Assembly: GCA_003313425.1 (NCBI GenBank)
Contig: NHZP01000002.1
Location: forward strand, 1,054,001-1,118,000
Direction: 5' to 3'
DNA: 64,000 nt
Origin: Pseudopyrenochaeta lycopersici
Taxonomy: Eukaryota; Ascomycota; Dothideomycetes; Pleosporales; Pseudopyrenochaetaceae
A program made the translations under genes and the position numbers. Under the pieces are notes generated by a model. That model was not told the DNA's origin. It did no database searches and saw only the letters and a program-made list of their open reading frames with translations. Below are positions 1-11,394 of the stretch, in pieces (the stretch's first letter is position 1; the number at the start of each line of letters is the position of its first letter).

Positions 1-143
1 TGGCCCGATTTATGGCTGTTGGCTCAATATTTGGAATTGGTGCAATCTTGACGGCCTCTCAAGACGCCACGGCACAATCACATGCGGTCGCCTTTGTGCA
101 ACTCAATAATAACGACCACAAGTTCATCGGAGTTTCTTCATGA
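1..143 (+). CDS. 3' end of an unidentified gene (partial)
   Basis: Frame 3 is open from the left edge to a TGA at 141-143, giving 46 residues that contain FMAVGSIFGIGAILTAS and end in HKFIGVSS. The composition is protein-like, with a short hydrophobic run, but there is no recognisable motif and the 5' part lies outside the window. It could be the last exon of a gene to the left or a chance open frame. Confidence 0.3.
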   Translation, partial: ARFMAVGSIFGIGAILTASQDATAQSHAVAFVQLNNNDHKFIGVSS

Positions 144-756
144 ACTGGATTCGGTCAATTTGATCAAAAGCTGTTATCCGTTCTACTGTTACTATTAACA
201 CCTATACGCTAAGTTATGGCATGATATAGTATTGACGATTGACATCACTTCTTGCATTCAGACAGAAGAGAAGGATAGCATAGCCGAACCAAATCACTAG
301 ATTGCGATTCTATTAGCCTGATTTAGAAAAGACTAGACAAATAGAGCTAGAATTCGCGGAATATCGGCTGGCCGATGCACCCGATAACAACTTCAGTCTT
401 ACCGCGCACCTGCGTGACAGCTTACTTCAACAGTCAGCCCTAAACTTCGCATTGGCTTCAAATAAAGTCAAGCACAGTCCGGAGCAAAACGGAGGCAGTA
501 AGCACGTATGTAGACAATGTCGGTCGGCTGTCTGCTAAGCCCGACGACGCCATATAAGCCTTGCTTCCGATGGTTTGTTTCAGTCGTCAGCCGCACCCTT
601 GGAATCGATGCAGCAATCGAAACGACCTGACAATCGCCTCCCTCGTATATACGACCTTCATAACAACAATTATAGTCGTTCAGCGTTTCTTCTGGATTAG
701 TATTGAGGGTTTACCTTGTTTAATCACCTGCCAACGTTACGATCACAGGTTACCCC
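144..756. other. Intergenic, upstream of the hydrolase gene
   Basis: No supported gene. A CATATAAG sequence near 551 is the only TATA-like element noticed; it lies about 200 bp before the ATG at 757, so its role is uncertain. Confidence 0.4.
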
Positions 757-1775
757 ATGAGCGCCTTACCAGCTGTTGCAAATGAACCTCCAGAGTGTCG
801 CTTTCGTCTAGACGACGGTAGCTCCAAAATTTTCATGCTCCCAGATGGACGTAAACTCGGATATGCAGAGTATGGTTTGTTGACGGGAAAAACTATCCTT
901 TATCAACATGGGCTTCCAGGCTCTCGCCTCGAAGCGGCCACGTATCACGAATTGGGCTTAGAATTAGGCGCCCGTATCATTGCTACAGATAGACCTGGGA
1001 TAGGTTGGAGTTCACCGCATCCAAATCGAACACTCCTGGACTATCCAAAGGACCTGGAGCATCTGACACACTATCTGGGCTTGGATACTTACTCTGTATT
1101 GGTATGCCGGGCTTTGTGCTTCCCGAATCTCCTCATTGCTAATCATAAGTTCAATTGCAGGGGGTCTCAGGCGGCGGACCATATGCACTTGCTTGCGCAG
1201 TATCACTACCTCACGAAAAACTCAAGTGTGTCTCAATTGTATGCGGCTTGGGGCCCCCTGATATCGGTATGAGCGGGGCGAACTGGATACACCGGCTTGG
1301 ATTTCGGTTCGGATGGCTTTACGCCCCCACTTCTCTCCTCCGCTGGTTCTTCCAACGAGACGCTTTCGGACGCGTAGACCTGACCGATGAAAAGCGCCTG
1401 GAACTGTTGCTACAGCCATCATGGCAGACGAAAATAGCTCATGAGAAAGACCGCAAGTTGCTAAAGGACAAAGACATATTGCGCCTGACGCTGCGAGCAA
1501 CTCGGGAATCCTATGCACAAGGGTTTGATGGGGTGCGGGAGGATGGCAGGGCGATGTGCACAGACTGGGGCTTTCGAGTAGAGGATATTCGATTCAACCT
1601 TGCTGTGCAACTTTGGTACGGAAAGGATGATATCATTGTTCCACCCAATCACGGTGAGCAAATAGCCATGCGATTAGGGGGTAGAGCGCATCTCAGAGTG
1701 GAGGACGACACACACGCAAGCATTTCAATGAATTGGAAGAAAGAGGAATTGGAGGGTATACTCAGGGAAATGTAG
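757..1775 (+). CDS. Alpha/beta hydrolase-fold protein
   Basis: Two exons, 757-1101 and 1161-1775, joined across a 59-nt GTATGC..GCAG intron, encode about 319 aa. The nucleophile elbow GVSGGGP begins exon 2, so the intron ends just before the catalytic serine. Upstream are the YQHGLPGSR oxyanion-hole region and the ATDRPGIGWSS strand typical of the fold. The likely acid is in YGKDDIIVP and the likely histidine in DDTHASI, completing a Ser-Asp-His triad. There is no signal peptide, so it is probably cytosolic. The substrate cannot be read from sequence. The P450, GST and permease nearby make a xenobiotic or specialised-metabolite role possible. It converges with the P450 gene. Confidence 0.88.
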
Positions 1776-2317
1776 TGTTTTCCAACCAGCGTATGCTAGT
1801 ATATTATCATTGTACTCCAATCATTACAGTCACAACTCTTGCTCTTTTTAATGAGGCGAGACTGCTTAATAGCGATTGGCTGTGAGCTGGTCGAACCAGC
1901 GCAAAAATCGTAAATATTTGATTAACGCTGATACCCAGAATTCAAGGTATAAATATTATCGCCAGCCTGAATAGACCCGGCAATGTATCTTCCACAGCCT
2001 CTTGTGATACGTTCCAGGTCACTGGCGTAAGTACCAGAAACAAGAAGCCGAGATTGGTCTCGGCTCTCGCGACTTGAAAGATATAACAACATATTCAACG
2101 AACTTGGGAAATTGTAACAAGTAAGTACATGGCAGCAGCCTCAGTGTATTGATCCCCGATATTCAATCTGCATGATAATGATGCACTCCATGTGTACAAG
2201 ATACATTGAATGCATAGAATATACTGATGCCTCTACGCTTATCATGCTAAAGTCTACAATCATCATTTGGTCGCATAAGCAAGCTACGGTACCCCTTACG
2301 CCTGGACAGTCCCTCCT
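1776..2317. other. Convergent 3' intergenic region
   Basis: Lies between the 3' ends of the hydrolase (+) and P450 (-) genes. It is AT-rich with no supported gene; the one visible structure is the hairpin at 2046-2065, listed separately. Confidence 0.5.
2046..2065. repeat. Perfect 8-bp inverted repeat (hairpin)
   Basis: AGCCGAGA at 2046-2053 and TCTCGGCT at 2058-2065 are separated by a TTGG loop. The position between two convergent genes would fit a 3'-end structure; function unknown. Confidence 0.5.
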
Positions 2318-4020
2318 TCATGATTGAGCTTCTGGTACCCAGATGCTCTTCCGTCGCCTAACTTCGATATGCGCCGGAAGCGGTACCTGAAACCTAACTA
2401 CCCAGAGCTTTTTCGGCTTCTGCATGAGCGGTTTGAAGTCGTAATTGAGTAGTAGATGCGCAAAGATCATCTTCAGCTCATGCGACACGAAGAAACGGCC
2501 CGGGCTGTAGACAGTCAATATTGCACGTCGAGGAAGAAAATTATCGAAAATCAAATAGTGAACAACCTCACTCACCAAGCATGCCTCCCATGACCAAATG
2601 GCAGGTGATGGACACCAGTCGTAACGAGTCCTGTTTGCTTCAATTTCAACGCATCGATGCTCGCTTTCTCTTCGGCACTCATTGCATCATATGCCTCGCG
2701 CGGTTTCGAGTAGCGAAAAGGGTCAAATTCTTCAGGGCGTTCGTGAAGGTCGGTATCACCAGCAATCGGAGCCCAAGGGCACGAGAGGAGCGTTCCATGG
2801 GGCAAGTAAACACCTTCAGGGGTTGTGATGCCTTCTGTGGCGACGACTTTGCGATGTACGAATGTCAGTGCAATTGGCGAGACGCGCTGGGATTCCCGAA
2901 TAGCTGAGTCAATACGGTGCATTCTCGTAAGACCCTGCTTTGTCCATCCGCCCTCCTCTTGCAGTATGTGGTGAGCCTCTTCGCGCAAGCTCTCGACAAC
3001 GCTAGGGTCTGCACTAAGAATGTTGATCATCGTCTCGTACGCTGTCAGGGATGTGGTGTGAATGCTAGCAAAGTTGATGGGCATAATGCGCTGGGCGATG
3101 CGGTCGGGTTGCGCTTCCTCAAACCTCCCCTCCGCTTGAGCGGTGCGATAGCTCCAGGTGATGAAGTCACTCGGCTCCTTCCAAGCCTTGTATTCTGGGT
3201 CGCCGGCTTCTTTCTTTGTGATATCCGAAATGCGCTGCTTAATGAGGGGGAGTGTGTATCGGGAGGCCTGCCAGTAGTGCAGTTTAGTGGGTATGCTTAA
3301 GAGATTCCCAACGAAGGGATGCAGCGCCTTCGGAAATAAGAAGAGCAGAGACTGCGTGCGGATGGCATCCGTGGTGAAACTGAGTACCGAGTCCAGGAAT
3401 TTACGCTCACGACAGAGCGGCTTCCCGACTAGCATGCGATTCGTGAGTCCAGGTATCATCTTCATGAATGATTGCAGAGCCTCGATTTTTTTAAAATTAA
3501 TTGTGTCTGAGCCGAAAACCTCCAGAACCGCGTGCGGTACCTCCTCTTCCAGCTCCGGAAGGATGGCATTGAGATTGCGCACCAGATTCTTGTGAATCAC
3601 GTGCTCATGATACGGGTCCTTCAGGATGATAGGCTTGACGAAGCAGTAGTCACCATGCAAGAAGTCGTAATGCGCCTGGCTTGTAGACAGAATGTGGTCA
3701 GGTTGGTCGAACATCCAACTCAATTGGGTGCGCGGCATAACGATCTCGGCTTGCATGCCAAGGGTGGCAGGCAGCACAAAGATCTTGTCTTTCTTGCTGT
3801 ATCTGTCGTAGCCTGCTAGGAGCCATTCCTTACTCTTCGTCAACGCGGTGAAGTTGCGGAGGCCAGCGAGCCAGCCTTTACCATGGCCCATCCATGGTAT
3901 TGTCGTTGGTGGCTTCGGCGAACGGAGGAAGTTGTACACGGTCGCGACGATCCAATACGTCAGGATGGTGGTGGCAATGGTCCACGGCGTTACAAGCCAC
4001 CCCTCTTTGATATTCGCCAT
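2318..4020 (-). CDS. Cytochrome P450 monooxygenase
   Basis: Two exons on the minus strand, 4020-2576 and 2504-2318, encode about 543 aa. The 71-nt intron (GTGAGT..CTACAG) splits the codon of the heme-ligand cysteine: exon 1 ends FGHGRHA plus TG and exon 2 supplies the C, giving HACPGRFF. The start MANIKEGW at 4020 is followed by a hydrophobic anchor (about residues 9-30) and a proline-rich hinge (SPKPPTTIP), so it is a microsomal P450. The ExxR motif is AIRESQR. The I-helix reads NFASIHTTSL, like fungal ent-kaurene-oxidase/CYP68-type enzymes, rather than the usual AGxxT. The frame is open up to 4266, but that extension is basic and low in complexity and I take it as 5' UTR. The substrate is unknown. 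Confidence 0.93.
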
Positions 4021-6117
4021 GATTCGAGCGACAACGGAGCAGAGGGAAGAGGAGGAAGTCGACCAGGCAGAGCGAGGTGATTTCCTGCACATCCATGTGC
4101 ATCGCGCTACGCGTAATAACATTAATATTAACATTCGGTTTTGGCAGGCGCGATCGGCACCACCTGCCCGCGTTTCAGAATCATCATCAACCAGACCTGG
4201 TCTGCGCCCTCCTCGGCCCACGGTCCTGCCCAACACCATGCCAGTGCTGACTAGATCGAGTGCCAAACGACATTGAATGTGCTCGTCAATTCGCTATGTC
4301 TGCGATTCTTTTGCGACCATCGCTGGACAACAACGCGACTAGTTGTTTCTCAATCGCGGTCCAGACAATTGCAACGTCAGCGCTACCAGGATACCTCCGG
4401 ATCACACCCTTCCGATTGCCAAAGGCAGGTCGACACGAGGTCCATATCGGCCCGTGGTGATGTTGGTCTGAACAAGGCCCGATAGCACGCACAGCGCGAT
4501 CTACATCCCTGCCTTTGGAGATCCGATGAATTGCATCAAAACAGAGCGCTCGGCGCCATGGGGAAATTCTGTGCCCCTGGAATCGTAATTCGCTTGGTGT
4601 GCCATTTCCGACTTGCAAGAGCTGATTGCTGTCCTCTTAACTGAGCAAGCACAGGACGGGGGAAATGATGAAACAGGACGTACTAACACAATCCTAGAGC
4701 GTGTCAGCTGTTGTTCACAAAGTTGACACGCATATTGTATTACGCAGATCTGTTACTCTCATTGTACAAGAGCAAGGTTGGGACTTGAATGCTCGTGCAA
4801 AGTTCTCGTAATCTCCTGCACTCGATATGGATAAATCTCATGACCTTTGCGTTTGGAGCCAACCCATCTTTGTTTTATCGATCCGTGTGGTATGATTGAT
4901 TCCGACACCGAATCTACTATCAGCTTTGCGTTCACCCATTCTTATCTCCTTGCTCTCGAGTACAGCACATTTGAGGTTGATCGATCCTTCAATTGCGATG
5001 AAGAAATCGTTGCAAGAAATCACTGTACATGGAGGAAGTTCGATTTGGTTCAGCTGCCATTGGGCGTGTTTGTTATCCATATTAGGCTGACTGTGAAATA
5101 TAGTGAGGCTGCTCCTCAGCTCGGCTGAGGGCTCCTTTCATCAATCATGTAGTTCTACCTGAATTCTAGGTACTCGTGCACCCCGTCTGAGATAAGGGCG
5201 ATGGATAGTCACAACCAAAGGAGGCAGACGTTTCCAAGTGAGATATTGAACGCGGGGTGAGAGTGACTAGAAGTGAGCGGTGATGGCCTGCAGAATAGAT
5301 GTGGCCGATTACCAATGACATCGCAAAGGAAACATACAGTAAAAAGCTCTTAGATACAGTAAGTCTGATCGCTGTAAACTTGTATTTTTAGGAGTTTCGT
5401 TTCGTCGCGTGACACGATATACTTACACATTAAGCAACTACACTGAATAAGCTATACGTTCGACTCTCTATGTGAACTTGGATGATATAACCTGAACAAG
5501 ATTGACTTGAGAGTGCTGCTATATCGGTGTGTTAAGCTTCAGCATTTTAATGTACTGGAGCTGTACGTGCGTCCTCACTAGGGAGCTTGATATTCCGAAC
5601 TGTGGCATTGGTGTCCAATCATACGCAGCATGGCTGGCCTTATTCTCCACTTACTAGTGCTATTCAACCATTTACGATATTTCTCCCTCCAATCTAGCCT
5701 CGTGCCCAATACTGGCTGCTGCTTGTATCACACTAGGCAAAAGCATTGATCTGTGAGCAATGTTGTTTTCTTTGTGGTCTGGTATGGTGGTAGAGGCCTG
5801 TTACCTGATTTTCCTGGGTGCTTTTGGAGTTCTGTTGCACATTTTACCATATTTAACGCAAGACCAATCCCAACCCAATTGCAGTAGTCATTGGGCGATA
5901 AACTTCGTGATTCTCGAAAGGTTCTAGCAGGGAGGAGCGCGCCAATCCTTGTGTACACATATAGTGTTGCCACTTTTCTTCACCATAATATTATGACGTA
6001 ATAGCATCCTCTATCTGCTGAACTAGTAAGCACTGTGAAGAGAGTGTTCCTATCTTTTTGTTCAGGTTTTCACTAGATTTCAGATTCTACCACATGTCGG
6101 TACAAAATCGGCAAATT
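4021..6117. other. Intergenic region without a supported gene (2.1 kb)
   Basis: Lies between the divergent P450 and GST genes. Several short open frames occur (for example 4286-4618 minus and 4847-5128 plus), but none has a recognisable motif, a good start context or convincing codon use. It probably holds the two promoters and perhaps unrecognised small genes. Confidence 0.4.
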
Positions 6118-6925
6118 ATGGCGACATCATCAAACCCAATTCGTTTCTTCGACATTGCCTCAGGGCCACCAAGGCGAACTTATGCTCCAAATCCCTGGAA
6201 AACGCGGTATACAACCCCGCATTGCTCATCAGTGGCGGGTTCCATACTGACTTGTGTTCTTCCTCAGTTACGCCTTGAATTTCAAGTCTGTACCATACCA
6301 GACGGAATGGGTTGAGTTGCCTGACGTTGAGGCAACGCGCATAGCACATGAAGTCGCTCCTGTCCGAAAACTCCCCGATGACCGCGACTTCTACACACTA
6401 CCAATGATCTATGATGCAGCAACGGATACCTATGTAGGCGATTCGTTCGACATTGCTGTCTACCTCGACCAGAAGTATCCGCAAAGTGGTTCGCGTCTCT
6501 TCCCACCTGACAGTATTGGCATACACCGCGTGTTTAATGCGCATGTGGATGCTCTCTTCACGCGGCACGTCGTGCTCGGCTCCGGGAGCCTCCCATTCAA
6601 TCCAGAGACCGCGGAAGCCAGCAAGGCCGAATTTGTGCGTCGGTTCCACCTTAATAGCTTTGATGATGTCATCATAAAGGGAGAAGCAAGAATAAATATG
6701 TTTGAGAATTTCAAGGCCGACATGGAAGAGTTCGCAAAGTTGTATCGATATGATACCGGTCCATTCCTTGAGGGTGAGACCATGTCCTATGCAGATATTA
6801 TTGTTGGTGGCTGGCTAGCTATGTTCAAGACCACTCTTCCGGAGTGGGATCAGATCTGCGAGTGGCAGGGTGGGCGGTGGAAGCGACTTCATGAGGCATT
6901 GGCTCAATGGGCTGAGGTAAAATGA
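6118..6925 (+). CDS. Glutathione S-transferase-like protein
   Basis: Exons 6118-6206 and 6268-6925, joined across a 61-nt intron (GTATAC..CTCAG), encode about 248 aa. The N-terminal thioredoxin-like half contains IRFFDIASGPP, NPWKTRYALN and TLPMIYD, followed by the glutathione-contacting turn DSFDIAVYLDQKYP (the usual E/D-S-x-x-I pattern). The C-terminal half is helical and resembles the UstS-type C-terminal domain of many fungal GSTs. The ATG at 6118 begins MATSSNPIRFFD; an in-frame ATG at 6094 would add eight residues. It is probably cytosolic and conjugates glutathione to electrophiles or cleaves ethers. Its substrate is not predictable, though the nearby P450 and hydrolase make a shared detoxification or biosynthetic role plausible. 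Confidence 0.88.
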
Positions 6926-7336
6926 TTCTGAGTGTACAAGACCTCAAACGCTCATAGCCCGAAGCTATGGCGTACAACTAAGCAAGGGTGGATTTGGAAA
7001 TGGACTGAGCAACTCTTTTTTCAAAGTAAAGATACGGCGCTGAATAAAGAAGTGGATGAAATTAAATCCTCAATATCATACTAGTGAATACGACAGATTG
7101 CGAAGGGCTGCGAGGCAAAACAATGTTCTAGTGAGATGTTCGAGTAGTGCAAGTGATGTGTATGGCGCTTTCCATTCGACTCGCGATTTTGGATGTCGAC
7201 TAATATGCACGAAGATTACGATGTCAGTTCTGAAGGCCATTCCTACTAGAAAAAGTTAGTAACGCTACAGGGCTTGTTCATATTGCGTTCATATTGCTCT
7301 ATAGTAAGTTTCGTACAAGCGTGAGTTGTCCTATGA

Positions 7337-7359
7337 CCTCTTAGAAAGCGGCTAAGAGG
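7337..7359. repeat. Perfect 8-bp inverted repeat
   Basis: CCTCTTAG at 7337-7344 and CTAAGAGG at 7352-7359 flank a 7-nt loop. It lies in the decayed gene-poor stretch; it could be a chance hairpin or a trace of a small inverted-repeat element. Confidence 0.35.
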
Positions 7360-7951
7360 CGCTACTATAAGTAGCCTGATATTGCGCAAACAACCTAATA
7401 AATGCCCCACAAGCCCGAGGATTTGGTCCGCTACTGGTACAAAGAATTGCGAAGTTTCGTTCTCAGTAACGATAGTACATATTATGTAGGCTAAAATTAT
7501 TTTCACGATAGACAACGACCTTCGCCTATACTCGATTCATCATTGAAGCCCTTGGGTTTTCGTCGCTTTGTACACAGACTCCATTCGACTCTTCTAAGTT
7601 AGTTGGAAAACTGAGAAGAGGCGCTGGTAGAGAAATCATTCCTCGATTACACCTCCCTATCAGAGGCCAATTAGGATTGGTAGGGCAGTATAGGTATTTT
7701 AAATTTGAACATAATACTCACCTTTTGCCATTACGCAGTGGCTGAACTTTCAGACAGTCCGTTTCGGTGAGAGACTTGAAGTGTAGTAATTGTAGAAGAA
7801 ACCTCTCAAGGCATGCGAAAGGGTTGCATCTACCAATTGGCTATGGACTGCTCAAGCTGTCACAGAAGCCGGATATGAGCGACCAGAGAGCAGCAATATC
7901 GCAGTAAACCTGGCGGACGGTAAAATTCGGATGGTCCTACCATGTGCACCA

Positions 7952-8201
7952 AAGCGGGGCCACGCCGCGGCGGTAGACCTGCTGCTGGGTAAGGGCACAG
8001 ATCTAAAGCACAGGGCAGTTGCCACCATAACGCATTGAAACGGCTTTACTCAGCATCCAGACGCAAGCGGTAAAGCTTCCACTCGATAGGGGCGCCAATG
8101 TGAAAGCGTTAGGCAATAATCACATGGTCGCGCTATATGCAGCCTCCGTCTGCGGCTACAAGCAGTTTGGTGAAGCTGCCGCCCATCAAATGTGCCGGTA
8201 A
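7952..8201 (+). pseudogene. Ankyrin-repeat gene relic
   Basis: Two adjacent frames read like successive ankyrin repeats. Segment 7952-8038 gives KRGHAAAVDLLLGKGTDLK before a stop. Segment 8040-8201, in another frame, gives TALLSI, then LDRGANVKALGNN, then ALYAASVCGYKQF, ending at TAA. The pattern LLLxxGADxx/LDRGANV..A..G..ALxAAxxxGYxxV is characteristic of fungal ankyrin arrays. A frameshift and stops separate the parts, and no initiator or flanking effector domain was found, so this is a degraded fragment, perhaps of a NACHT- or HET-ankyrin gene. Confidence 0.55.
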
Positions 8202-9423
8202 TCTAGGGCGAGAGCAGGGAGCAGCTCCTAGTGAACATGACTTCCGAACGAGTAGTAAGCCTAAACACCGAATCTTTCTCCTTGCAAGGTCCACTGGTAT
8301 CTGCAAAGTAGAATCTTCTATAGTTAACAGCATTACATGAAGCTTAAATCACGTCTGCGAGTGCAATGAGATGAGATACGTTGCAACATGAAAGAATTGA
8401 GAGCATTATGGCCCCTGGTCTCGGTTGTACACCATCCTACTAAAACTATCCTGATATTTCTCAAGCCTGCAAGGGCTACGCAATAGTTTAAAGTTCGGTA
8501 GCTGTGTAAAGCACAGCATTGGCCTTGAAAAACACCTCTTGTGGCAGAGCCTCGGAGGTTTTGAAGCCACTACCTAGCGCACAGATCGTCTGCGGGTGTG
8601 GCTTCGGTATTTACGTGATATAGTCCTTTTGTTTGGCGTGCGCAAGTCCTGCATATCCGGTTCGGACCGACTCGAGAGGATTATAATCCGGAGTATCAAG
8701 GTTGACTTGCCGATATGGGATGGGGCAATCTTGGTTCTCCGCGGTGTCTACCCCATGGGGCTGCCGGCTTGGGCGATCTGCAGCGGCAACTGATCAGACG
8801 CCGAACGAGTCAGTGTTGCTGGGTGGGTTATACGTACAAAACTTGTAATTGCATACCCCGACCTGTGGAGACGTTTCTCAAGGGGACTGCAGTACACTGA
8901 AGTCATCACTATGCACCTCGAGCGATGCAGCAGTTACATTTGACACGCGAATTGACTAGAATACTGGGTTCGTACACAGTTTTATGCCAGTTTCGGTATC
9001 TGAATATCGCATGACTCTGTAGTCGCAGCGCTAGGCATAGATGCAGTCGCGGGAGTGGACGCGGCCCCAGAACGCCCCCAGTGCTTGAGGGACCTGTTAG
9101 TCCCAACTGGGTGCTAGGCACACGTGAACTAAACATCAGAAGGAAGCTTACCCTTGAGGCAAGGCGGGGTAAGAGTCCCAAGATTCCAAGGGCTGGTCTT
9201 GAAGCGGCTTGGCAGCGCTATCTAGTCCAAAATGGTGTGGGGCTACGTGGTGTGGAGTAGGGATAGGGCAAGTTCCACCCATGCTGTAGTATCTTATGGC
9301 GACTCCCTCTATAAGGTCGGCGTGCCAGGACCACGGACAGAAGCTATCGCAGTCTTTCCCTGCGCATGAGTTTGTGTCGTCTTTTCAAATTGTCCACTTG
9401 ACCATAAACAATCGATCGCAATT

Positions 9424-11244
9424 ATGGCTCCTTCAATGGACAAGGACGCGATCCAATATACCGAAGACAAGCCGGAGTCAATACACGCGTCGAAGCCACA
9501 CCAGGTTGTCCATATTGAAGGTTTCCGGGTTCTGGGTCTGGATGCGGAAGATGCTGAATTTTACATCAACTACCCCGAGGAGAAGAGGAAGAAGGTGGTC
9601 CGGAAGGTATGATCGGCTGCCGTGCAAGTAAATGTTCGCATTGTGCTGATGCCTTGTAGGTCGACATTCGTCTTGTACCGATGCTAGGAATCCTCTACCT
9701 GATCTCGCATATCGACCGCGCAAACATTGGAGTAAGCACTACTTGCAAGTCTCGTAGACGCGCAACTAATGGTGTATAGAATGCGAAAATCGAAGGCTTG
9801 GTCGAAGACCTTGGCCTGGACGGTGTGCAATGGAACATCGTTCTGTCCGTATTCTTCGTTCCATATATCCTGCTGGAGATTCCCTCCAACGTGCTGCTTA
9901 AAAAATTCAAACGACCATCGTACTACCTTGGTATCTTGATTGTCTGCTGGGGTATCGTCATGACAATGATGGGGGTGGTGAAAAACTTCACTGGGCTGTT
10001 GATCACACGCATCTTACTTGGAGTGTTTGAGTGAGTTATTAGCTACCCCAACTATTGTCACAATTGCTCATTGGTTCTCAGGGCGGGCTTTTTTCCAGGC
10101 GCGATTTACCTGTGCGCGTATTGGTATATGCCAAGGGATCTTGCAACAAGGATCTCTTACTTCTACTGTGCATCAGCACTTTCAGGAGCCTTCTCTGGCC
10201 TTCTGGCCGCGGCTATCGCTAAGATGGTAAGATTTTCATGTATAAAACTCCGTGTTAAACCAGTACTGACTATTCTCCCTCAGGACGGCATCGGAGGTTA
10301 CGAGGGCTGGCGCTGGATTTTCCTGCTCGAAGGAATTGCCACTGTCATGCTTGGAGTTTCATGCTTCTTCTTCTTGATCGATTCGCCGGCTCTGAGCACC
10401 AGGTGGCTTAAACCCGACGAGATTCGATATCTTGAATTGCAGCAATTCATCAAAGACGGTGGCCGGTTCCAAGAGGAAGAGAAGCCAAAATTCCGGTGGA
10501 GGGATCTGAAAATGGTGCTATGCAACTGGCGTCTATACATGCAGGCATACATTTTGCTTTGTGCCTCAGCCTGTTCATACGGTATGTCTGCAAACCTACT
10601 CAAAGACGTGGGCTAATTGAAGTACAGGAACAAAATTCACTCTACCGACTATTACAAAGGGTATGGGATTCAACAACACCAATGCCCAGCTTATGACCGT
10701 CCCACCGTATGTCGCAGGAGCTATCAGCTCAATCGTCTTTGCCAAACTCTCGGATCGGTTTTACTGGCGTCTTCCATTCGTCGCCATCCCTCTGTCATTC
10801 ATCGCCATTGGGTATGCTGTGGTTATTTCCTTCAAGGGTGACTTAAAGGCAAATCTTGGCCCTGCTTTCTTCGCCATCATCTTGACTTGTATGGGCATTT
10901 ATCCTATTCAGCCAGCCGGAAGTTCATGGGCGGCCAACAATCTCGCCCCAGCCTCCCGACGCGCTATCGGTATTGCCTTCAACAACTGTGTCGGCAATAT
11001 CGGCGGCGTAATTGGGAGCTACATGTACTTGGAATCAGAAAAGCCCAAGTATTTTACCGGCTTCGGATTGTCGCTCGCCCTTGGCGCAACAGGGATCATC
11101 AATGCCTTACTCTTGGAACTATCGTACAAGTGGGGCAACTCCAAGAAAGCACGACTGAGCGAAGAGGAGGTGAGGGCAAAATACACCGATGAGCAACTGT
11201 TGGACAAAGGCGACAAGTCACCATTGTTTAAGTATACCCTCTGA
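9424..11244 (+). CDS. MFS permease, Dal5/allantoate (anion:cation symporter) type
   Basis: Six exons (9424-9606, 9660-9731, 9780-10030, 10082-10226, 10284-10581, 10628-11244) encode about 521 aa; every junction keeps phase with GT..AG introns of 46-57 nt. The N-terminal cytosolic tail is followed by the family hallmark LVPMLGILYLISHIDRANIG in TM1. Then come WNIVLSVFFVPYILLEIPSN, the loop FKRPSYYLG and RILLGVFEAGFFPG, the diagnostic ACS-family motif. The C-terminal half has NNTNAQLMTVPPY, SDRFYWR and NNLAPASRRAIG. Relatives take up allantoate, nicotinate, biotin/pantothenate precursors or other organic acids; the substrate here is not determined. It ends 150 bp from a convergent Zn2Cys6 regulator gene that may control it. 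Confidence 0.93.
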
Positions 11245-11394
11245 GGTTACATGTGTTCTTGTACTTAGGAAGTTGGTGCGTTAGGTGGATATATCAAATC
11301 GCAATTTTTGTAGGCAATGTGGTCGAAGAAGGACGACCCATGAATTAGGGCTCGAATCAAATGTACAAAGTATTCGTGATGAAATGAATACATT

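Larger units (their letters stand above)
6926..9423. other. Gene-poor 2.5-kb stretch with decayed sequence
   Basis: No intact gene is supported. The stretch contains a broken ankyrin-like segment (7952-8201) and a small hairpin (7337-7359), listed separately. The right end (about 9200-9423) is the 5' region of the permease gene. The remainder has short frames interrupted by stops and looks like eroded accessory sequence. Confidence 0.5.

Noticed and set aside
4021..4266. N-terminal extension of the P450 (start at 4266)
   Set aside because: The added 82 residues are basic and low in complexity; the start at 4020 puts the membrane anchor at the normal position.
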